Shown here in pieces: positions 1-5,767 of a stretch of 7,678 bases of DNA. A model generated the notes under the pieces. The model was given only the letters and a program-made list of their open reading frames with translations. It did no database searches and was not told the DNA's origin. Source of the stretch: Bacillota bacterium (GTDB lineage Bacteria > Bacillota > Clostridia > Acetivibrionales > DSM-1351). The first letter of the stretch is position 1; the number at the start of each line of letters is the position of its first letter. The stretch is from NCBI GenBank assembly GCA_023415305.1, contig JAEZKZ010000009.1:1-7678 (forward strand), given 5' to 3'. Made by a program: the position numbers and the translations under genes.

Positions 1-1
1 G

Positions 2-127
2 CTTCATACCTTTGTGAAAGCGCAAGGCACAGGATTGAAATCCGACAGAGAAAACAACAGGAAGCTGTTAAAATTGCCACCTGAAAAGTTTTATGAAGGG
101 TCGAACAGCAGCGGTGCTGCTGATTAA
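2..127 (+). CDS. C-terminal end of an unidentified protein (5' truncated by window)
   Basis: Frame 2 is open from the window edge to a TAA at 125-127, giving the last 41 residues of a protein. The other two forward frames close early or give no sensible end. The visible tail is basic and hydrophilic (KLLKLPPEKFYEGS near the end, then a Ser/Gly/Ala-rich terminus) and shows no motif I can assign to a family. The stop lies only 33 nt before the start of the first small peptide gene, with no terminator or clear promoter between them, so the two are probably co-transcribed. By position it could encode another enzyme or helper of the peptide pathway, but that is inference; no function is proposed. 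Confidence 0.6.
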   Translation, partial: LHTFVKAQGTGLKSDRENNRKLLKLPPEKFYEGSNSSGAAD

Positions 128-146
128 ATAAGTTTAAATCTTTTAC

Positions 147-157
147 AGGAGGTGATT
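147..157 (+). promoter_or_regulatory. Very strong ribosome binding site of first precursor gene
   Basis: AGGAGGTGATT is a near-complete match to the anti-Shine-Dalgarno end of Firmicute 16S rRNA. Its GGAGG core ends 8 nt before the ATG at 161. It is the best such site in the window, which fits a peptide that has to be made in larger amounts than its processing enzymes. Confidence 0.85.
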
Positions 158-160
158 AAA

Positions 161-304
161 ATGAAAAAATACATTACACCAAAAATGGAAATGGTTGATT
201 TAAAGGTTGAAGAGAGACTGGCTCATACAGATTGCACAGGTGCCTGCACTAAGGATGTAGTTTATAAAGGCAAGCAGTATTATGCCGGAACTGCATCAGC
301 CTGA
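161..304 (+). CDS. Small RiPP-like precursor peptide 1 (47 aa)
   Basis: ATG at 161 sits 8 nt after an excellent Shine-Dalgarno core and the frame ends at TGA 302-304. The 47-residue product starts MKKYITPKMEMVDLKVEERL. It shares 10 of its first 20 residues with the next small gene, and nearly all other positions are conservative swaps (I/V, E/D, D/N, K/R, L/I). After residue 20 the two diverge. Here the C-terminal part contains C25 and C29 (DCTGAC), two consecutive Tyr (Y40, Y41), several Thr, and Ser46 next to the C-terminal Ala. A conserved charged leader followed by a variable Cys-bearing core is the usual layout of ribosomally made, modified peptides. No signal peptide or membrane segment is present. 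The leader has a YxxP motif, as in lasso leaders, but the lasso pattern is otherwise not met. The coding call is firm; the precursor role is inferred from context. The cleavage site cannot be fixed, but lies plausibly after the EERL stretch. Confidence 0.8.
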   Translation: MKKYITPKMEMVDLKVEERLAHTDCTGACTKDVVYKGKQYYAGTASA

Positions 305-345
305 GTTGATACTTAGAAAACTAAATTAAGAAACGAGGTGAAAAA

Positions 346-474
346 ATGAAACAATACGTAAAGCCTTCAATGGATATCGTTAATCTCAGAATTGAAGAGA
401 GAATATCAGGAAGCTGTCCTAATGTAGGATCATGTCTTGATGATTTAGGTAATTTAATTACTGCTAATGACTAA
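346..474 (+). CDS. Small RiPP-like precursor peptide 2 (42 aa)
   Basis: ATG at 346 follows a GAGGTG site at 335-340, and the frame ends at TAA 472-474. The 42-residue product begins MKQYVKPSMDIVNLRIEERI, matching peptide 1 position by position in the leader (Y4, P7, M9, V12, L14 and the E17-E18-R19 triplet are all kept). Its C-terminal half differs: C24 and C30 lie in SCPNVGSC, followed by an acidic stretch (LDD) and an Asn-Asp end. Both genes stand 41 nt apart and share the downstream hairpin, so this looks like a duplicated precursor with a diverged core. Two substrates with one leader suggest one set of enzymes recognising the leader. The function of the mature product (antimicrobial, signal, other) cannot be told from the sequence. 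Confidence 0.8.
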   Translation: MKQYVKPSMDIVNLRIEERISGSCPNVGSCLDDLGNLITAND

Positions 475-485
475 TCCAATCCAAA

Positions 486-526
486 AATAATCAACATTGA
501 AGGTCCATCCTTCAATGTTGATTATT
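486..526 (+). terminator. Perfect 18-bp hairpin after the precursor genes (attenuator or mRNA-stabilising stem)
   Basis: The left arm AATAATCAACATTGAAGG (486-503) and the right arm (509-526) are exact reverse complements around a 5-nt loop, TCCAT. The stem is followed by ATTTTA, a short and imperfect T-run. It starts 11 nt after the stop of precursor 2 and ends 20 nt before the kinase start; the kinase's AAGGAG (534-539) is not in the stem. This looks like a partial terminator: most transcripts would end after the two precursors and some would read through into kinase-peptidase-exporter. A 3'-protecting stem left after processing is an alternative. Confidence 0.8.
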
Positions 527-546
527 ATTTTACAAGGAGTGATAAG

Positions 547-1428
547 ATGCTTGCTTATAATGTAGCCGGTACATATATAAATGTAAAATCAGAAAACAGG
601 TACCTTAAAGACAGAATGAAAGGTTTCCAGTGTAATTCAGACAATACTCCTGACATATCTGTTGAAATAGACCAGTTGCCTTCTATAGATAAGCCTGAGG
701 GAAAGCTTATCATAGAAGATAATATAAAGTGGTTGAAAAAAGAAAATGAAAATGAAGGATATCATATATACAGTCTGGATAGAACGAAAACTAATATCCT
801 TTCACATATTGATACCGATCTTGAATGGACAAAGGCCCGCATAAAGTGCTTCAAGCCGCAATTGGATGAAAATGCTCCTGAGGTTTTGAAAACATGGTCG
901 GATCATTACTCCTTTATGCTGATGGGTATAGTTTTCAGAAACAACCTCCTCAACAATGGAGGGATAGTCATGCATGCATCTTCTATAGCGTGGGAGGGAA
1001 AGGGATTATTGTTTACTGCTCCGTCGGGAACAGGAAAGTCAACCCATGTCAGACTGTGGGAGAAGTACTATGGAGATGCTGTAACTGTTGTAAACGATGA
1101 TACACCTGCCATCAGATTCCATGATGATACTCCCATTCTGTGCGGAACACCCTGGAGCGGCTCCTCAGATAAATTTGATAATAAGGAAGTGCCTATTAAA
1201 GCTATTGTTGCATTGAGTCAGGCACCTGAAAACAGCATTAAACAGTTGAATGTTTTTGAAGCATTGCCAATGATTATGCCAAGATGCTTCCTTCCTTATT
1301 TTGATGAAGAATTAATGAAAAAGGCTTATACTGCACTCGAAAAACTGGTTAAAAATGTACCTGTTTATCATCTTAAGTGCAGGCCTGATAAAGAAGCAAT
1401 GGAGTTGGTACACCAATGCGTGAGATAA
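547..1428 (+). CDS. HPr-kinase-like (HprK family) P-loop protein, putative peptide kinase
   Basis: The 293-aa product starts at ATG 547, 7 nt after AAGGAG. The first ~135 residues are a non-catalytic region I do not recognise. The C-terminal half has an HprK-type kinase fold signature: H143 in VMHASS, a P-loop APSGTGKST at 158-166 (K164, S165), an NDD acidic pair at 183-185 in Walker-B position, and GTPWSG at 200-205. The regulatory signature of true HPr kinase/phosphorylase (EVRGxG type) is not seen. It therefore resembles the HprK-like kinases of peptide clusters, such as the one in the paeninodin lasso cluster that phosphorylates a precursor serine, rather than the carbon-catabolite regulator. 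Placed between the precursors and the peptidase gene, it may phosphorylate Ser/Thr of the small peptides; this is inference. Its end overlaps the next start by 13 nt, so translation is probably coupled. The kinase-like fold is well supported; the substrate is not. Confidence 0.82.
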   Translation: MLAYNVAGTYINVKSENRYLKDRMKGFQCNSDNTPDISVEIDQLPSIDKPEGKLIIEDNIKWLKKENENEGYHIYSLDRTKTNILSHIDTDLEWTKARIKCFKPQLDENAPEVLKTWSDHYSFMLMGIVFRNNLLNNGGIVMHASSIAWEGKGLLFTAPSGTGKSTHVRLWEKYYGDAVTVVNDDTPAIRFHDDTPILCGTPWSGSSDKFDNKEVPIKAIVALSQAPENSIKQLNVFEALPMIMPRCFLPYFDEELMKKAYTALEKLVKNVPVYHLKCRPDKEAMELVHQCVR

Positions 1429-1928
1429 AATTAATCAAGTCTGCTACCATTTTTCCGATAATAAAGGAAATCTTGAATGACGGCACCGACGTTTGGATAA
1501 CAGTAACAGGAATGAGCATGTATCCGTTCCTGCGAGAAGATAAGGACAGTGTAAAACTTGCTCCGGCCGGCTTTGAAAGTATTACCAAAGGAGATATTGT
1601 ACTCATTAAAAGAACAAGCGGTGAGTATATACTCCATCGTGTACTTAAAAAGGAAAAAGGCGACTTTTATATGGTGGGAGATGCACAGAAATGGATAGAA
1701 GGACCACTAAAACCGGAGCAGCTTATTGCTGTTGTGACTGAAATCAAAAGAAAAGACCATCAATTCAGCTGTCAGAGTTTCTGGTGGAAGCTGCTGGTGG
1801 GTTTTTGGATGAATATTATACCTTTCAGAAATTACTTTATAAAAGCTATAAGAATTCTTAATAAATTAAGAAAAGTGGAGATAGCATGCGTGTCACAAAA
1901 GAATATAAAAAAATATCCGGCGAAATAA
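1416..1928 (+). CDS. S24/S26-family peptidase, SipW/ER-type signal-peptidase-like (putative leader peptidase)
   Basis: The 170-aa protein starts at ATG 1416 inside the 3' end of the kinase gene, with GGAG at 1401-1404. The signal peptidase I core is present: GMSMYP at 32-37 with the likely nucleophile S34, GDIVLIKR at 59-66, and LHRV at 73-76 with H74. His replaces the general-base Lys of ordinary bacterial enzymes, as in SipW and the archaeal/ER type. VGDA at 87-90 supplies the conserved Asp (D89). There is no N-terminal membrane anchor. Instead residues ~122-146 are hydrophobic and aromatic (FWWKLLVGFWMNII) and may attach it to the membrane from the C-terminal side. The protein is small for a housekeeping signal peptidase. 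In this operon it most plausibly removes the precursor leader, a role that is inferred. It overlaps the exporter gene by 43 nt. Confidence 0.8.
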   Translation: MREIKLIKSATIFPIIKEILNDGTDVWITVTGMSMYPFLREDKDSVKLAPAGFESITKGDIVLIKRTSGEYILHRVLKKEKGDFYMVGDAQKWIEGPLKPEQLIAVVTEIKRKDHQFSCQSFWWKLLVGFWMNIIPFRNYFIKAIRILNKLRKVEIACVSQKNIKKYPAK

Positions 1929-3604
1929 AGTGGATTGCCGGTAATGCCAGAACTGTATCAACAAGCCTGTTTTTAATTATATTTTTTGATGCCTTTACTT
2001 CTGTGGGAGGAGTTGTAACTGCTGTCTTTTCAAAAAATCTGATAGACAGTGCAGTAAAAGGGTCCATCCAGAAAGCAATATTATATGCCGGGCTGTTTGG
2101 TGCATTAATTCTTATAAATCTTGGAATAAGAGCGGCTTCTTCTGTTATGTTTGTCAGAACCTCTGAAGTTCTCGCCAACAATATGAGAAAAAGGATATTC
2201 TCCAAAATAACAAAAACTGAATGGATATCTGTAACACAGTATCATAGCGGAGATGTTCTCACAAGGCTGACAAGCGACGTAGGGGCAGTAACCACGGGAG
2301 TAGTCGATACGCTGCCAAGTATTGTATCTTTATGTGTACAGTTGGCCGCAGCATTCGCAACTCTTCTCTATTATGAGCCCATGCTTGCTGTATTGGCATT
2401 TATATTAGGTCCCTTTACAGTTTTATTCAGTCGCATATGGGGTAGAAAAATCAAGAAGTATCAGGTTAAAGTTCAGGAGTCGGAAAGTGCGTACAGATCC
2501 TTTTTACAGGAAGCCATAGAGAATATGCTTATTGTTAAGGCTTTCAGGCTGGAACAAAGAAATATCGATACCATAACTTCTCTTCACAATAATAGGTTGG
2601 ATTGGGTAAAAAAGAAAAATGTTACAAGTGTTTTAGCCAGTTCAATATTGGGTCTGGGTTATTGGGCAGGCTACTTTCTGGCCTTCTGCTGGGGAGCTTT
2701 TAAGCTAAGCCTCGGAAAAACTTCCTTTGGTACTCTTACTGCGTTTCTGCAGCTGGTGTCGCAGGTACAGGGACCCTTTGTAGGGTTGGCCCGAATGATT
2801 CCGCAGGTAATTGCTGCATTGGCATCAACAGGAAGACTAATTGAAATTGAAAATCTTCCTGAAGAGAGGGCCTTCAATAGACTCCCTCCTGTATCGGAGC
2901 TCGGCATAAAGCTCCAAGGGGTTACCTTCTCTTATAAGGAAAACAAGCCCATACTTGAAAAGCTTAATGCAACAAATAAGCCCGGTGAGATCATTGGGTT
3001 AGTAGGTCCGTCAGGAGAAGGAAAAACTACGCTTATAAGAACACTGCTGGCCCTACTGAAGCCTGAAAAAGGTGATATATCATTAATTACAAACGACAAT
3101 ACCGAGGTAAATGTATCGGCCGACACCCGTGACTGGATTTCCTACGTTCCCCAGGGTAATACCCTATTCAGCGGAACAATAGAGGAAAACATACGTTCAG
3201 GGTATCCGGAGGCATCAACAGAAGAGATTGAAGAAGCAGCCCAGGCAGCAGGTGCCATGGGTTTCATTAAAGAACTTCCGGATGGTTTGAGTTCTAAAAT
3301 AGGGGAGCATGGAATAGGCTTGTCCGAAGGTCAGGCACAAAGAATATCCATTGCCAGGGCTTTATTGAGAAAGGCACCTATTCTTATATTAGACGAGGCG
3401 ACATCTGCATTGGACAGAACCTCAGAATTGCATGTCTTGTCTAGTATACATGAAATGAAGCCTGCCAGAACCTGCATAGTAATTACGCACAGGTATACAG
3501 CACTTTCCATTTGTTCACGAGTGCTGAGGTTAAAAGATGGTAAGCTTATAGAACAGCGTCTGAAGGATTTGAATATAAATGATGAGTTTATAGCCAGTGC
3601 ATAA
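1886..3604 (+). CDS. ABC exporter half-transporter (TMD-NBD fusion), putative peptide exporter
   Basis: This 572-aa fused exporter has a transmembrane domain over residues ~25-310, with hydrophobic spans near 26-48, 64-88, 139-162, 166-183 and 249-273 and a weaker one near 284-310. A nucleotide-binding domain follows from ~340. The NBD is complete: Walker A GPSGEGKTT (374-382), Q-loop Gln423 in VPQG, signature LSEGQ (479-483; Glu replaces the first Gly of LSGGQ), Walker B ILILDEAT (499-506), D-loop SALD and H535. It should act as a homodimer pumping substrate out of the cell. There is no N-terminal C39 peptidase domain, so leader cleavage must come from elsewhere, which fits the S26 gene just upstream. 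Start ATG 1886 has GTGGAG at 1875-1880. Lipid or drug substrates are possible, but the operon favours the small peptides. Confidence 0.88.
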   Translation: MRVTKEYKKISGEIKWIAGNARTVSTSLFLIIFFDAFTSVGGVVTAVFSKNLIDSAVKGSIQKAILYAGLFGALILINLGIRAASSVMFVRTSEVLANNMRKRIFSKITKTEWISVTQYHSGDVLTRLTSDVGAVTTGVVDTLPSIVSLCVQLAAAFATLLYYEPMLAVLAFILGPFTVLFSRIWGRKIKKYQVKVQESESAYRSFLQEAIENMLIVKAFRLEQRNIDTITSLHNNRLDWVKKKNVTSVLASSILGLGYWAGYFLAFCWGAFKLSLGKTSFGTLTAFLQLVSQVQGPFVGLARMIPQVIAALASTGRLIEIENLPEERAFNRLPPVSELGIKLQGVTFSYKENKPILEKLNATNKPGEIIGLVGPSGEGKTTLIRTLLALLKPEKGDISLITNDNTEVNVSADTRDWISYVPQGNTLFSGTIEENIRSGYPEASTEEIEEAAQAAGAMGFIKELPDGLSSKIGEHGIGLSEGQAQRISIARALLRKAPILILDEATSALDRTSELHVLSSIHEMKPARTCIVITHRYTALSICSRVLRLKDGKLIEQRLKDLNINDEFIASA

Positions 3605-3650
3605 TTTTAGAATTGCTATTTATAAAGTTGCTATAGCAGAAATATTATGA

Positions 3651-3656
3651 AAGGAA
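3651..3656 (+). promoter_or_regulatory. Ribosome binding site deciding the CpsB-like start
   Basis: AAGGAA directly abuts the upstream ATG at 3657, which is too close for initiation, but lies 9 nt before the ATG at 3666. The protein from 3666 begins MLDIHSHI, the normal start of CpsB/YwqE proteins, so 3666 is preferred. Confidence 0.7.
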
Positions 3657-3665
3657 ATGGTTATT

Positions 3666-4415
3666 ATGCTTGATATTCACAGTCATATTATACACGGTGT
3701 TGATGATGGACCATCAAATATTAATGATTCTCTTAAAATGATTCAAGAAGCAGAAAGGCTTGGAATAAGTCTGGTAGTGGCATCGCCTCATTATCAGGAG
3801 GCAGTTTTCGGTCTGGAATGTTTAGAAGAACATTATCAGGAGCTGTTATATAAAGCTGAGGATTATGACGTTGAAATTAAGTTGGGGTTTGAAGTTTTCG
3901 CAAATCCGAACAACAATGTATTAATGAAAAACAGGAAAAAACTAAGTTTAAATAAAATGGGTGTTGTCCTTATGGAATTCCCGTTTAATGCCGATCCGCA
4001 AAAATGTGTTGAAATGATCTGGAAGTTAAGAATTCAAAAGGTTATACCTATCCTGGCACACCTTGAAAGGAATAGAACCTTTATTAATAAATTTGAGTAT
4101 TTTGTAGCACTAATCAAGGCAGGCTGTTATATTCAGATAGATGCTGCCAGTATTGCTGGTGTATATGGCTCTAAAGTAAAAGATTTCTCAAAGAAACTTA
4201 TTCAGATGAAATTTGTGGATATGGTGGCCTCCAATGCTCACTGTGCGGCAGATTATGTAAATTGGTACTCAGAAGCCTTTAAAAATGTTTCAAATTGGGT
4301 TGGAAAAGAAGCTGCCGGTTTGCTTTTTCATAACAATGTCAAAAATATTATTGAAGCAGGCAGCAGTGAAGAACAGGCATATAAAAATATATTGAAGTGG
4401 GAGCGGATGGTATGA
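3666..4415 (+). CDS. cpsB: CpsB/YwqE-type PHP-domain tyrosine-protein phosphatase
   Basis: From ATG 3666 the product has 249 aa, the normal length for CpsB/CapC/YwqE. Metal-binding PHP features are in order: D3-H5-H7 in MLDIHSHI, HGVDDGPS (10-17), SPHY with H42, GFEVF with E76, AHLERN with H132 and E134, and SNAHC with H192. In well-known members the last motif is S-D-x-H with Asp as a metal ligand; here Asn190 stands in that position, which may alter metal binding. Family members are Mn-dependent phosphatases that dephosphorylate the bacterial tyrosine kinase controlling capsule or exopolysaccharide chain synthesis. That kinase and its Wzz-like partner are not in this window. The 4-nt ATGA overlap with the sugar transferase gene indicates coupled translation and supports a polysaccharide role. 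A 61-nt gap separates it from the exporter, with no obvious terminator. Confidence 0.88.
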   Translation: MLDIHSHIIHGVDDGPSNINDSLKMIQEAERLGISLVVASPHYQEAVFGLECLEEHYQELLYKAEDYDVEIKLGFEVFANPNNNVLMKNRKKLSLNKMGVVLMEFPFNADPQKCVEMIWKLRIQKVIPILAHLERNRTFINKFEYFVALIKAGCYIQIDAASIAGVYGSKVKDFSKKLIQMKFVDMVASNAHCAADYVNWYSEAFKNVSNWVGKEAAGLLFHNNVKNIIEAGSSEEQAYKNILKWERMV

Positions 4416-5080
4416 AGGACATTGAGCTTAAAGCAAAACATATTGTAGCGCAGAGAGCAATGTTTGATAATGTATCGAACTTATACAGCATTGGTAAAAG
4501 ATTGTTTGATATTTTTGCAGCACTTGCAGCGATTATTGTTTTATCTCCTATATTTTTAGCTGTAGCTGTAATTATTAAAATTGATTCCAGAGGCCCGGTG
4601 TTTTTCCATCAAAAAAGAGTAGGGCTTATGGGAAAATCTTTTTATATGCATAAGTTCAGATCCATGGTTTCCGATGCAGAGCAAAGATTTAAAGAAGTGG
4701 AAGATCAGAACGAAATCAGCGGTTTTATGTTCAAAATAAAAAATGACCCGCGTGTAACAAGAGTCGGCAGGTTTATAAGAAAAACCAGTATTGACGAATT
4801 ACCTCAACTGTTTAATGTTCTAAAAGGTGAAATGAGCATTGTAGGACCAAGGCCACCAATAGGAAGGGAAGTTCAGAAGTATGATGCCTGGCACAATTTG
4901 AGGTTGTCTGTGAAGCCTGGTATAACCGGACTCTGGCAGATAAGCGGCAGGAATGATATTGGGTTCGAGGATATGTGCAGATTGGACTTGAAATACATAA
5001 GGGAAAGAAATTTCAAGTACGACATAAAAATAATATTGAAGACAATACCTGTACTGCTTGGCGATAGCAGTGCATCTTAA
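4412..5080 (+). CDS. Polyprenyl-phosphate hexose-1-phosphate transferase (initiating sugar transferase, WbaP/EpsL catalytic-domain type)
   Basis: ATG 4412 overlaps the previous stop by 4 nt and has GGGAG at 4399-4403; a GTG at 4397 would add five residues but lacks a good site. The 222-aa protein is of single-domain size. One hydrophobic helix (~33-56) contains the S45-P46 break that makes it a re-entrant membrane anchor in this family. Conserved blocks follow: GPVFFHQKRVG (61-71), KFRSM (81-85), the catalytic pair D128-E129 in SIDELPQL, MSIVGPRPP (141-149) and ITGLWQISGR (171-180). The enzyme moves a sugar-1-phosphate from a UDP-sugar to undecaprenyl phosphate at the inner face of the membrane, the first step of capsule, exopolysaccharide or glycoprotein glycan assembly. 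Which sugar it uses cannot be read from the sequence. It may form one unit with the CpsB-like gene. Confidence 0.92.
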   Translation: MKDIELKAKHIVAQRAMFDNVSNLYSIGKRLFDIFAALAAIIVLSPIFLAVAVIIKIDSRGPVFFHQKRVGLMGKSFYMHKFRSMVSDAEQRFKEVEDQNEISGFMFKIKNDPRVTRVGRFIRKTSIDELPQLFNVLKGEMSIVGPRPPIGREVQKYDAWHNLRLSVKPGITGLWQISGRNDIGFEDMCRLDLKYIRERNFKYDIKIILKTIPVLLGDSSAS

Positions 5081-5188
5081 ACTTTAAGCATCAATCTGAA
5101 CTTAGTCATCAATTCTATGGAAACTTTTATTGAAAAACAGGACAGTTTTTATTAAAGGGCAAATATAAAATATTTTTTGGAGAATTTA

Positions 5189-5680
5189 ATGAAATATAAG
5201 AAAATTGGTATTTTAATTGCAACTCTATGGGTCGGCTTCATACTATATATGTCCTCACAAACAGCAGTAAATTCAGAACATATGAGCATAGCTATTACAA
5301 AGAACCTGGTAAAAAACGCTGAAGCTATTGGAGTTTTAAAGGGAAATACAGCCTACTCATCAGCAATTATCAGACGTGCAGATGACATTGTAAGAAGCTT
5401 TGCACATATATTAATGTATTTTATATTAGCCGGGATTGTATCCTTTTTTTTATGGCTATGGGGAGCAAGAATCATAAAGTCCACTGTTATTACATTTTTA
5501 CTTTGCTTAGGAATAAGCATAATAGACGAGATAAATCAGATGGGTTATTATGGTCGAAATAGTAATGGACAGGTAAGTGCCGGACTTGACGACATTGTCA
5601 AAGATACTCTTGGCATTCTCCTTGCAATAATGATTTGCATTATATTAAGGAAATTTTTACAATTGGAGAATAAACAGTAA
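5189..5680 (+). CDS. VanZ-family membrane protein (163 aa)
   Basis: ATG 5189 is preceded by TGGAGA at 5178-5183; the TTG at 5177 overlaps that site and is unlikely to be the start. The protein has four hydrophobic spans (~6-21, 70-90, 96-112, 140-154). VanZ landmarks are visible: YMSSQ near residues 20-24 after the first span, RSFAHILMY (69-77), IIDEINQ (111-117), then YGR (121-123) and DIVKDTLG (135-142). The loop between DEINQ and DIVKD is slightly long and Gly/Asn/Ser-rich. VanZ-type proteins are linked to low-level teicoplanin resistance in enterococci, and many members sit near envelope or polysaccharide genes with no known biochemical activity. It follows the sugar transferase by 108 nt without a strong terminator, so it may belong to the same transcript. 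A divergent relative starts at 7321. Confidence 0.85.
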   Translation: MKYKKIGILIATLWVGFILYMSSQTAVNSEHMSIAITKNLVKNAEAIGVLKGNTAYSSAIIRRADDIVRSFAHILMYFILAGIVSFFLWLWGARIIKSTVITFLLCLGISIIDEINQMGYYGRNSNGQVSAGLDDIVKDTLGILLAIMICIILRKFLQLENKQ

Positions 5681-5767
5681 CGTCAGTGTTTTCTGTTATT
5701 AAAGCTAATATTTTAATTTAGCACTATATTGAAAAATATCACCTGTTTTGAAAGGGGTGTATGATTA

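Noticed and set aside
161..474. Lasso peptide precursors
   Set aside because: The YxxP leader motif and the HprK-like kinase are suggestive, but no B1/B2/C lasso genes are in the window, and no Gly/Ala/Ser/Cys start followed by Asp/Glu at core position 7-9 fits peptide 2 (a core from G22 has its acidic residues at 11-12).
894..1100. Short ORF inside the kinase gene, and the minus-strand ORFs at 1373-1637, 1858-2205, 2671-3126 and 7272-7463
   Set aside because: All lie over strongly supported genes in other frames and give products without recognisable motifs.
3605..3665. Promoter before the CpsB-like gene
   Set aside because: TTGCTA, TATAAA and TATTAT fragments occur, but none pair at 16-18 nt spacing as a -35/-10 set.
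5133..5150. Hairpin AAAAAC/GTTTTT in the gap before the first VanZ-family gene, as a terminator
   Set aside because: The stem has only 6 bp with one G-C pair and no T-run after the stem beyond the arm itself; too weak to call.
5701..5722. GCTAA/TTAGC inverted repeat between the first VanZ-family and glycosyltransferase genes
   Set aside because: It has a 5-bp stem with an AT-rich loop and no T-run; expected by chance in this composition.
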